Assembly (NCBI GenBank): GCA_964035015.1
Contig: OZ036016.1
Span: 636,001-700,000 of the forward strand
Direction of reading: 5' to 3'
Origin: Corallium rubrum
Lineage: Eukaryota > Cnidaria > Anthozoa > Scleralcyonacea > Coralliidae
DNA: 64,000 nucleotides
The notes beneath the pieces were generated by a model. It was not told the origin of the DNA. It made no database searches and worked only from the letters and a program-made list of their open reading frames with translations. Position numbers and translations under genes: made by a program. Shown in pieces: positions 1 to 7,941 of this stretch (position 1 is the stretch's first letter; each line of letters opens with the position of its first letter).

Positions 1-199
1 TAAACCCTCTCTTAACGCTAACATTAGATCATTTTCCTTAGCACTCTTTTAGAAGGGTTTTTTTTCTTTACGGTGTGGTGTCTCTTCACCAGTTTGACAA
101 TTCATTTGTCTTACATCACCTTTTCTGTCACCTTGTCTGTCACCTTGTCTGTCACCTTATAACTTTCTATTTATGTAACTAGTTAAGCTATTTAAGTCA

Positions 200-358
200 C
201 CTTCATGTATGTATATTTATCACTCTGATGATGTTACGTGTAGTAACGAAACGTTAGTAAATATTTTCAAAATTATTTTGTTATGGTTTTGTTTAAAGCA
301 GTATGCTGGGCAATAATATTTCTTACCAGAATTAGATTTCCGCCTGGTTCATCCATTG
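200..358 (+). mobile_element. Terminal fragment of a Penelope-like element with a hammerhead-type core
   Basis: At 225-252 the strand reads CTGATGA, a stem that can pair (GTTAC with GTAAC), then GAAAC. This is the conserved core order of a hammerhead ribozyme. It is followed by a T-rich stretch ending near 358 in TTTCCGCCTGG...TTGCGACAATA. A similar tail lies at 14131-14160, inside an insertion, so both belong to one dispersed family. Hammerhead motifs are known from the terminal repeats of Penelope-like retroelements. Stems I and III cannot be closed convincingly by eye, so activity is not claimed. No coding sequence is visible in 1-550. Confidence 0.5.
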
Positions 359-551
359 CGACAATATATATACTGTATATATAAATACAAAATGCTATGT
401 GTGTTTTCATTGGTTGTTGCCCATGATCTATTAGAGGACAGACACATGGTCACGTCGGCTGACTTGCTGTTTTCTTTCTTCATGCCCGAAAACCCGGCAA
501 GAATTTCGATAAAAACCTTTTAAATTTTCGTGTTGTATAAAACATTTTTTT

Positions 552-655
552 GTTGTCTGTTCAGTTATAGATGTACAGAATAACAACGTGGTAAGAACAT
601 CAGTGACTCGACTACGTTGTGACGTCATCTGTGCATCCATAACTGAACAGACAAC
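552..655. repeat. Imperfect 104 bp palindrome (foldback, MITE-like)
   Basis: The outer 17 bases on each side (552-568 and 639-655) are perfect inverted copies, GTTGTCTGTTCAGTTAT on the left. The pairing continues inward with a few mismatches through AGATGTACAGA and CAACGT. The transcript or single strand would form a long hairpin. No target-site duplication is evident, so the class is unknown. Confidence 0.75.
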
Positions 656-676
656 GGCAAAATGGAACATATTTGT

Positions 677-678
<2 letters not shown>

Positions 679-729
<51 letters not shown>
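679..729. repeat. (TA)n microsatellite
   Basis: About 25 uninterrupted TA dinucleotides. They create artificial Tyr-Ile open frames on both strands. Confidence 0.97.
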
Positions 730-731
<2 letters not shown>

Positions 732-1079
732 ATTGGCCTAGAATTAATGATAATCGTGAATTTTATAGGAATTGAAACCCAACCCCCACCCCAATACTGA
801 ACCACAACTCCCCAGCAACCCTAACGTAACCACAACCCCCGGTGGCCCTAAACCTAACCACAACCCTCCAGGGAGAAAGTCCCACTTCTCTTACCCCGAC
901 CACAACACGTTATATCAGTTATATGCTTTTTCGTTTAACATACCGCATGTCGGACAGAGAGTTACCTAAAAGTAGTACATTCTGCATAAAAGGAATGTAT
1001 TAAGCTCCTTCTTTAACGACTCATGCCTGCCCCATGCTTATAAAGTGGCCTTCATCATTACTGTCATCGCATTACTTAC
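730..1079. other. Non-coding stretch, CCTAACC-rich in its middle
   Basis: Positions 780-880 are a degenerate C/A-rich tract with scattered CCTAACC and CACAACC words, resembling decayed telomere-like low complexity. No gene is seen. The last bases before 1080 are the presumed start of the intron that follows exon 9 of the minus-strand gene. Confidence 0.5.
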
Positions 1080-1723
1080 GTCGTCCTTTCATTCGACTTG
1101 GACGATGTTGTTCATGACGTTCTTCACGATGTTCTTCATCGCTACTTTCATCACGTTTCTTACGACGTCTTTCCTTTCGACTTCGACGATGTTCTTCATG
1201 ATGTCCTTCATCGCTACTTTCAACACGTTGCTTACCGCGCCTTTCCTTTCGACTTCGACGACGTTCTTCATGATGTCCTTCATCGCTACTTTCATCACGT
1301 TGCTTACCGCGCCTTTCCTTTCGACTTCGACGATGTTCTTCATGATGTCCTTCATCACTTCTTTCATCACGTTTCTTACGACGTCTTTCCTTTCGACTTC
1401 GACGATGTTCTTCATGATGTCCTTCATCACTACTTTCATCACGTTGCTTACGAGGTCTTTCCTTTCGACTTCGACGATGTTCTTCATCACTTCGTCATCA
1501 CTACTTTTATCACGTTGCTTACCAGGTCTTTCCTTTCGACTTCGACGATGTTCTTCATCACGTCGCTTACCGCGTCTTTCCTTTCGACGTCGATGTTCTT
1601 CATCACTTCTTTCATCACGTTGCTTACGAGGTCTTTTCTTTCGACTTCGACGATGTTCTTCATCACTTCTTTCATCACGTGGCTCACGTCGTCTTTCCTC
1701 TTGACGGCGAACATGTTCTTCTC
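1080..1723 (-). CDS. ROCO-type gene, exon 9: Arg/Glu/Asp/Ser-rich 24-residue tandem repeat (one frameshift)
   Basis: On the minus strand a TTTTAG acceptor precedes 1723 and a perfect GTAAGT donor follows 1080. Between them lies an array encoding about eight copies of a highly charged unit of the type RSDEEHRRSRKERRGKQRD. The 225-residue open frame follows this charged frame only from 1723 to about 1491. There an A run is one base short (GACGAAGTG where neighbouring units imply GACGAAAGTG), and the charged frame continues shifted to 1080. The exon is 644 nt. With one more base it would be 645 nt and fit phase 1 at both ends, like the other exons of this gene. Membership in the ROCO gene is inferred from phase and composition, since exon 7 is also Arg/Asp/Glu/Lys-rich. 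It could instead be an exon of a separate RS-like protein. The frameshift could be real or a consensus error. Confidence 0.55.
1095..1720. repeat. 72 bp coding tandem repeat with 48-60 bp shortened units
   Basis: On the plus strand each unit starts TTTCGACTTCGACGATGTTC. Five units near 1100-1440 are about 72 bp long. Units between 1460 and 1720 are shorter, and nearly all length differences are multiples of three, as expected for an array kept in a reading frame. Each unit on the coding strand carries a CGTAAG word that resembles a 5' splice site. Confidence 0.85.
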
Positions 1724-1880
1724 CTAAAACAGTATTGAGGTATGACAATTGTGTATTTATAAGCAATATAATTTAAGGGTCAACCAGTTTTTAAAAAAAT
1801 AATAATTTCGAGGGGCATGGCCATGAACCCCTTGGAAATGTGTCGTCAGAACAGCAGGCATTCTATTGATGGTGTGCACC

Positions 1881-2024
1881 TTACTTCATTGTCGCCATGT
1901 TGGATGAATATGACAAAAAATTTTCATCATCTGAAATTATAATTTCATCCGACATGGCGCAAATATCTTTGTCCTTCAAATCTAAGGGGATTTGTTGCTC
2001 ATCACCTATATCTGTGGTAGCCAT
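1881..2024 (-). CDS. Small acidic open frame, 47 residues, uncertain
   Basis: An ATG at 2024 opens a 47-codon frame ending in TAA at 1881. It is rich in Asp, Glu and Ser, with a central SDEIIISDDEN-type stretch. A possible acceptor (CATCTAG) lies just upstream and a possible donor (GAAGTAAGG) overlaps the stop. It could be a small exon, but the available donor phase does not match exon 9, so it is not included in the gene model. An imperfect 16 bp inverted repeat (1893-1908 with 1944-1959) lies inside it. No family is recognised. Confidence 0.22.
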   Translation of the reverse strand: MATTDIGDEQQIPLDLKDKDICAMSDEIIISDDENFLSYSSNMATMK

Positions 2025-2193
2025 AGTACCTAGATGTACGAATTTTTAGGCTTCTATTCGGAGAGAATATACTCACAATATGACAAGTATTTTAAATTGA
2101 GCCAACAGAAAATTGCTTTGTTAACACCAGTTTTCATTGAAATATATAGTAAGGTTTGAGTACTGCCGAAATTATTCAATGTAGTTTTCTAAC

Positions 2194-2621
2194 CATAGTC
2201 AATTGAGATATAGAGCGTTTTCATCTTACGTCACGGCGGCCATATTGGTGTACCAAAACAATGAAATGGCGGCCATATTGGTGTACGGTATGGGGATTAG
2301 CTCTTTCTTATTCAAATATTTCGTATTGTTTCACCACCCCAATGGGCCACCGATCACGTGAGTGAAAACGCTCTATACATGGTCTGGAAACTAAGTGAAA
2401 GTCTTTGTTCTATCTTTTTGTTCACGTTTATGCAAACTTGTCCACGGTGAGCACATTGTATTTTCTGTATAATGAAGCAATCATCCAATAGCAGCGTTTG
2501 GGTTCAATCACTCAACCGTGTTATTTTAAGACAAAAACAAAAGGTTTGTGCACGGTTTGAACATTATGGACGCTTTGAAGTTTGTCAAGTTTCCAAACCA
2601 TGTATATCTCAATTGACTATG
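2194..2621. mobile_element. MITE family A, copy 1 (CATAGTC termini), split by a nested MITE
   Basis: The ends are perfect inverted repeats: CATAGTCAATTGAGATATA at 2194 and its complement ending at 2621. The flanks carry a 7 bp near-duplication, ttctaac and gtctaac. The interior from about 2374 matches the copy at 13331-13623, including the block TGGTCTGGAAA and the words CTATCTTTTTGTTC and ACATTGTATTTT. A third, decayed copy lies at 34128-34340. No coding sequence is present. Confidence 0.85.
2213..2373. mobile_element. Nested 161 bp MITE inside MITE A
   Basis: The termini GAGCGTTTTCA and TGAAAACGCTC are perfect inverted repeats. The flanking TATA (2209-2212 and 2374-2377) is duplicated. Removing the element with one TATA restores GAGATATACATGG, which is exactly what the opposite arm of the host MITE carries, so the boundaries are well supported. 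It contains two direct copies of GGCGGCCATATTGGTGTAC. Confidence 0.88.
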
Positions 2622-2623
2622 GT

Positions 2624-2700
2624 CTAACGTTTCGAGCGAAGGCCCTTGGTCGGAGAGAAACGTGATTGGTTTGGTTTTCAAAGGTAAAAATTCGTTTTAC
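2624..2700 (-). mobile_element. Penelope-terminus-like fragment
   Basis: Read on the minus strand, AGGGCCTTCGCTC is followed by GAAACGTTAGACC. The same words occur in the perfect hairpin at 34692-34855 and resemble the hammerhead stem II and GAAA segment. The CTGANGA box has decayed to CCGACCA. Confidence 0.35.
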
Positions 2701-2792
2701 TAGTTTCGATTTTTTCTTAATTTTAAACATAAAATGAAAAGGTTATGTTTAAAGAACAGTTTTTGAATGAACCTTGAATCAACATTAAACTA

Positions 2793-2848
2793 AACTCAAC
2801 TCAACTCAACTCAACTCAACTCAACTCAACTCAACTCAACTCAACTCA
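2793..2848. repeat. (CTCAA)n microsatellite
   Basis: About eleven uninterrupted pentanucleotide units. Confidence 0.95.
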
Positions 2849-2943
2849 AAGGCTGACTACAGTCAATCACTGAACGGAAAAGTTTTTGGACGTCAGTTTC
2901 AAGCCTCTACGCGGACGTTTTCAATGTCACTTCAGTTTTCTAC

Positions 2944-3880
2944 GGCTTGAAGATAAAACTCCACAAGAAATAGAACTTTAGTGGTAACACAAGTTAGTTT
3001 AATACTTCAAGCATTTCGAGAAGTTTTAAAGAAGGTAGTTTGAAGAAAACGAGTGACGAGACCTGATTAAATATAGCCAGAAGTGTGATTTAAAATAGTC
3101 AACTTAACAACACGAAACCGGCATAATACTTTACCCATTTGAGCGGTCATTTTGACAGTTTAATGTAGCTGGTAAGACACAGGCCTTATCTTATACCGTG
3201 CATGTGAAGTACTTATTCCTTTTCGTATCCTGTGTAGAAATAGAAATTCGGCTGTTTTTGTGGGGGTTCTTGGCTGTCCTAGGTTTTAGTAAACCAAATT
3301 TGTTGTATGACCGCGTAGAGGCCTGGAACTAACGTCCAAAAATGCCTCACGGTCGCCACTTTCCGCCTCAATTTTTGATGGCAGCCAGCCTTCCAGGTGT
3401 ATATAGAGTTCACAGCACCAAGTAAGGTGTGGTAAGGAGTGTTGAGGTGTGGTGAGATAAGGTGCGATGCGAGGGTTGGGTGAAGAGAGGTGTGGTGAGC
3501 GGAGGTGCGACGTGGTGGGGTGGAGTGATGTGATGTGAGATGAAGTGGGATAGGGTGTGGTGAAGTGATGTGATGTAAGATGTGGTAAAGTGAAGTGATG
3601 TGGGGTGAAGTGGGATAGGGTACGGGTGTGGTGAAGTGATGTGGGGTGAAGTCGGGTAGGGTGTGGTGAAGTGAAGTAATGTGAGGTGAAGTGATGTAAG
3701 ATGTGGTGAAGTGAAGTGATGTGAGGTGAAGTGGGGTAGGGTGTGGTGAAGTGATGTGGGGTGAAGTCGCGTAGGGTGTGGTGAAGTGATGTGATGTGGG
3801 GTGAAGTGGGGAAGAGTGTGGTGAAGTGATGTGATGTGGGGTAGGGTGGACTGAGGTGAAGCGGGGTGATATGCAATACA
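2944..3880. repeat. Dispersed repeat B, copy 1, ending in a GGTGTGGTGA-type array
   Basis: The first part (about 2950-3100) is closely similar to 15368-15520. The block 3240-3425 is similar to 15800-15965, including AACTAACGTCCAAAAATGCC and CCAGCCTTCCAGGTGTATAT. From 3425 to 3880 it becomes a degenerate array of GGTGAAGTG and GATGTGGGG words, with about 10-15 bp subperiods, that opens His/Thr/Ser/Pro-rich frames on the minus strand. Those frames are repeat artefacts. The class is unknown. Confidence 0.75.
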
Positions 3881-3983
3881 ATAAGATATGGTCTTATAAG
3901 TATTTATAAAAGTTTTAAAAAAGCCACGGTTATTATTTAACGCAAAGACCTTGTACTTTGCACTCGATTTTTACAGTAGAATA

Positions 3984-6173
3984 CGCCGATTGCACCAAAG
4001 CGAGGCTTTTCGGTGACAACCGTTGCTAAGATGCGTGTATATTTCTCACTCACTGTCGCTGTAGTTGGAAGGTTTTCTGAGCGTTTTCTCTGGAATTATT
4101 TGGAATGTGTCGATCGGGTAAGTGATTGTGAACAAGTCTTAAAACAATTCAAGAAAAAGTAGCGGTATCTTAATCATATATGTATCATTTTGTACCTAAA
4201 ATCGAAGTGTATTGTGATGGTAATTTACCGTCGACGCCATTGAGCGTGTAAACAAGGCCATTATTCTCATTAAAATGCATCGTTTAATTCCAACTTTCTT
4301 TGTTCAGACTGTTATTTTAGCTTTGTGAACTAAACACTCTATTTTCGAATCGAAAAATGGATCGACCTGAAAAAATGCACGTTTCAGAATTAAAAAAGTT
4401 CCTTACTGATCATTCTGTAAGTAAGTGCCTGCTGAATCTTTACTGATTCTTTTCGGGATTTTTTGTTAAATTATATCATTATACCTTTTAAGGTTAAAGA
4501 ATTTCTTCAGAGTAAAGAAAGCGATTTGCAGGCACAACTACAAGTAAAAAATTGTGGTACTTTATTAATTATTATACCCTGCAGAATCAGCCAAAGCCTT
4601 GCAAAAGTGTCCTGAAACTTGGAGCATGACCAAAGTGCTAGATGGGCTTCCTCCATTTACTTTTAATTCAATTGTTAGGCATGTTCGAAAGTCAGGAAAA
4701 CGTATGCAAAATGTGCAGATTACATGGTTATTAAAAGCCATTTGAGATGCATAGTGTATTTGTCAAGAATTGCATAGATGAACATGATTGTTTTTATGTG
4801 GAGCTTTTTGTTTTTATGAACAAGAAACGCCAGGCTTCAGTACCGCTTCAGGAGGAGTAATGCCAGTAATTACTCAACCAAGGTTTCTTGAAAACCATTT
4901 CCATCACCGACTCAAAAGTAATTTGCCTCCCTCTAAGGGTTTGTGCCACATCTGAGATAGAGAGGTCGATGCTACATCATCTGGTATTGGCCATTGAATA
5001 ATGGGTTATCAGATACATCAGGGCAATAGCATGATTGCATCATATGATATGGAGGCTATGTACAAATATACAGTTTTATCTTACAGTATGTGGCATTTCA
5101 CTTTTTCTTAAACTACGATAGCAGCATGCCCTCAAGTAGCCAAGATATTGGTTAATTTAAGGCTAGACTTAATGAAGAAAACAGTCAATGGCCTTAGTCG
5201 ATACATGAGGATCAAAATCGTGTGATTTTGTCACTTATACAATTGCAGGAATGGCAATAGAGGGGATTTATTTTGACGAAGATGTTTTTCATCTATGTTA
5301 CTAAAACTTGAAGTTTTTTTCTTTTGTCACTATGCTCCATTTGTTGAGGATGCTAATTTGTAATATTTTAATGTAGCATACCATGCATCTGTAATGGTCA
5401 AAAGCATTATACTGTACTGTATACACATGGATCAAATTAACAGTGTGCAGAGTACAATTTTCAAATCATTTTAGTAAAAAAAAATGTTTGTGGCCTACAT
5501 GTAGTACAACAAGTAATTAATTTGTGACAAGCGACAATGACAAGTTAGATATTAAGAATTAATTCATAAAATATTAATGTAATTATGGGGTTTTGTAAAT
5601 TAGTCAACATTGCACATACTGTCCAGACCAACAATTGAAATTGAAATAAAATTAATATATGTTGAAAACTTTCAATCTTGTTGATAGCTCTTTCAACATG
5701 AATTCTTTCAGAAGCAGTAGCAATAACTTCGGCTACTGTGGAACACAACAGGTGTCCGGCATTTCATCTAGCTAAGCCACGGCACTGAACGCCTTTGCAT
5801 ATTTTTTTACAATTGACATAAAAATTCCCGCAAAATATGCACGAATTACATACAGGTGTATAGGACATTGGAATTAAACGATGCATAAATGGCGTCGACG
5901 GTATAAATTACCATCATAATACCATCGAAGTGTACTTCGATTTTAGGTACAAAATGATAGTTATGATACATATATGATTAAGATACCGCTACTTGTTCTT
6001 GAATAGTTATAAGACTTGTTTACAATCACTTACCCGATCGACAAATTCCAAATAATTCCAGAAAAAACCGCTCAGAAAACCTTCCAACTACAACGACAGT
6101 GAGTGAGAAATATACACGCATCGGGCCTTAGCAACGGTTGTCACCGAAAAGCCTCGCTTTGGTGCAATCGGCG
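3984..6173. mobile_element. 2.2 kb element with about 305 bp terminal inverted repeats
   Basis: The arm 3984-4291 starts CGCCGATTGCACCAAAGCGA. It is repeated in inverse orientation at 5870-6173 with only scattered differences. The right end is followed by a second copy of TGCAATCGGCGTATA at 6181-6195, matching the left flank. Such long TIRs are typical of some cut-and-paste DNA transposons. The interior carries exon-like coding fragments but no recognisable transposase, so this is a non-autonomous or decayed copy. The 300 bp arms make it a strong foldback structure in the intron between exons 8 and 9. Confidence 0.85.
4357..4718 (+). pseudogene. Exon fragments of a SAP-like protein carried inside the long-TIR element
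   Basis: Three short blocks with plausible splice signals lie in series. An ATG at 4357 begins MDRPEKMHVSELKKFLTDHS and meets a GTAAGTAAG donor. After a TTTTAAG acceptor comes VKEFLQSKESDLQAQL near 4492. After a CCTGCAG acceptor comes a block near 4583-4718 with KCPETW and LDGLPPFTF. The pattern 'L..LK.FL' followed by a 'LP.FTF..I' block resembles the N-terminal part of cnidarian SAP-domain proteins linked to YqaJ-type transposons. The identification is inference. Further conserved-looking text follows near 5120-5210. No complete frame remains. Confidence 0.4.
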
Positions 6174-6201
6174 CCATATTTGCAATCGGCGTATAATAAC
6201 C

Positions 6202-6528
6202 CACTGATCTCAAATTATAGACTCATTATACTGGATAGAGCATCCGGTGCTTGCTGTTTTAGTCGGAATAAATTAGCGGCGGCCATTTCAGGTGGGACCC
6301 ACTTGGTTTTCATACAGCCACTATTAAGTTCTCCCATAGCGACAGATACATGTCACAAAAATTTAGCTGGTTTTCGTTAAAAATCCGATCATTTAAAGCG
6401 AAAACCAGAGAAGAAAACTATGATTCAGCAATATTGTGGGTCCCACAGAATATTAGCCTCACTTCCGACTTCAATTTTTGCCATAGATGCTCTATCCAGT
6501 ATAATGAGTATATTATTTGAGATCAGTG
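6202..6528. mobile_element. 327 bp MITE with a perfect 9 bp target duplication (MULE-like)
   Basis: The termini CACTGATCTCAAAT and ATTTGAGATCAGTG are inverted, and the homology extends about 45 bp inward through GAGTCTATAATTT-like and ACTGGATAGAGCAT blocks. ATAATAACC flanks both sides (6193-6201 and 6529-6537). A 9 bp duplication fits Mutator-like elements. It has no coding capacity. It inserted just outside the right end of the long-TIR element. Confidence 0.92.
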
Positions 6529-6651
6529 ATAATAACCTCGTTCTTTCTACATAAACTTATATGTAGAAACTCGCCTCGCTCGCTGCTTTTGTGTGCTACG
6601 CTCGAAATAAATAAGCACAAAAAGTATTTTTAACTAAAAAAGAATGCTTAC

Positions 6652-6711
6652 TTTTCTCTTGGAAGCTGCATTCACCTCCAAAATGTGATCGCTTTCTGAC
6701 GTCACTATGCG
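6652..6711 (-). CDS. ROCO-type gene, exon 8 (60 nt, phase 1)
   Basis: On the minus strand a TTTAATTTAG acceptor precedes a 60 nt open block followed by a GTAAGC donor. The frame (two bases, nineteen codons, one base) reads HSDVRKRSHFGGECSFQEK, without stops. The acceptor side, the donor side and the length match exon 7 at 11427-11486, and flanking intron sequence also matches, so the two are products of a local duplication. The sequence is too short for any functional call. It acts as a polar linker if spliced. Confidence 0.5.
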
Positions 6712-6747
6712 CTAAATTAAAGAAAAACAAACAACAATAAATCTTTG

Positions 6748-7033
6748 TAAAGTTTTTTCGTTTGTTTTTGCTTTACAAGCTTTTTTCGTAAAGTTAAACT
6801 CAGAGAAAATCTCTGAGCTCCAGACGGGACTCGAACCCACAACCTTACGGACGCTCTCACCATTGAGTCACTGGAACTCAGAGGGTAGACCGAGCTTGTT
6901 TTTTGCTATTTATACATGGGAACTAGTCAAACCGTACGTGTGTCACAAGTACTTGTTGGGCTACAAGTCGCTTTGTGTTTATTTTCAATAAATGTTTTTG
7001 TATCTTTACTAACTTCAAGCTGAAAACACTAAT
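6748..7033 (-). mobile_element. tRNA-derived SINE with a 15 bp target duplication
   Basis: AACAATAAATCTTTG is duplicated at 6733-6747 and 7034-7048. A target duplication of that length indicates LINE-type retroposition. On the minus strand, 6820-6885 holds a tRNA-like core: the seven-base ends GAGTTCC and GGAGCTC can pair as an acceptor stem, and a perfect B box GGTTCGAGTCC is present. A weaker A box is TGACTCAATGG. The anticodon arm is collapsed, so this is not a functional tRNA. Related copies form the inverted pair at 39612-39965. Without the insertion, the flanks read as the same intron sequence seen beside exon 7. Confidence 0.85.
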
Positions 7034-7097
7034 AACAATAAATCTTTGTTTCTTGAATGATTCAACGGGGTGCAATTAGATCAGTTTATTTTATTTA

Positions 7098-7289
7098 ATA
7101 AAATAGTTGCGTTACCGTCGCAAAGAAAAGATTGCTCGTTTATCATGTCTCGCGACAGCAACGTATAGCTTCCCGCAATTGTTGCCGAAAGTTCAAAACA
7201 TTGAACAAATGCGAGAAGCTTTGCGTCGCTGTCGGGACGCATAATAAACGAGCAATTTTCTCTTCGCGACGGTAACGCAACAATTTTAT
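7098..7289. mobile_element. 192 bp palindromic MITE
   Basis: The arms 7098-7142 and 7244-7289 are inverted copies with few differences (ATAAAATAGTTGCGTTACCG on the left). The centre is itself partly palindromic around TCTCGCGACAGC and GCTGTCGGGACG. Part of the terminal word recurs just outside at 7291-7320. No coding sequence is present. Confidence 0.82.
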
Positions 7290-7895
7290 GGCTATTGCGT
7301 TGCCGTCGCGAGACGAATATTGCCCGTGTTATTTCATTCTTTAAAAAGCATAACAGGGACCTTTCAGGTTGCAATGGAAACGCGTGCTATGCATAGCACC
7401 AAAATATCGTCCATATACAATTTGACGACAACTCACCAAATGTGCTGTTATTATCTTCAACCAATGAGAAGATATTTCAAATCCGGCCCGGATAGGGTAA
7501 AACTGGACTTCCACTAGGCGCAAAATGTCGCGTGCTCGACTTTTATGTTGAACAAATTTGATAGTTTTTTACTTCGTTTCACGTGCAAACTCTTAAGACA
7601 AAAAAAAGTCGAGAGAGCAAAGTTCCATGTCTAGTAAAAATCCAACTTTAGCATGAGGTTGCTTTCTGCAGTATTCACATAAAATTTTAAGAGATACTGA
7701 TCTTTTAAATCTAGTGATCAGTTTAGCTGTTGTTTTGAATACGCTACCATACAGTAGCCAGCTTTAGTAATTAACACCCGCTTCATACGTTGAAAGTTTC
7801 GTGTGTAGAATCTAATGGAAATTACTAGAATTTTTCAAGCTTCTTTGCATTGGATTATACATCAATATACATAATAATATTATACATCAAAATAC
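7290..7895. other. Intronic sequence without recognisable features
   Basis: AT-rich, with stops in all frames apart from short chance frames. It lies in the intron between exons 7 and 8. Confidence 0.5.
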
Positions 7896-7940
<45 letters not shown>

Positions 7941-7941
7941 T
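7896..7941. repeat. (AAT)n microsatellite, left flank of the R4/Dong-like LINE
   Basis: About fifteen AAT units directly joined to the truncated 5' end of the adjacent reverse transcriptase frame. Confidence 0.95.

Noticed and set aside
1045..1727. Long plus-strand open frames (Phe/Thr/Ser-rich and Asp/His/Val-rich) over the 72 bp array
   Set aside because: They are shadows of the charged minus-strand repeat. Splice signals and codon regularity support only the minus strand.
1881..2024. Additional exon of the ROCO-type gene
   Set aside because: The only usable donor leaves phase 2, which would put stops into exon 9. It is kept only as an uncertain open frame.
3279..3881. His/Thr/Ser/Pro-rich 200-residue frames
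   Set aside because: They arise from the degenerate GGTGAAGTG array at the end of repeat B and recur in a shorter form in its second copy.
6820..6885. Functional tRNA gene
   Set aside because: The acceptor ends pair and the B box is perfect, but the anticodon arm is collapsed, and the sequence is inside a SINE with target duplications.
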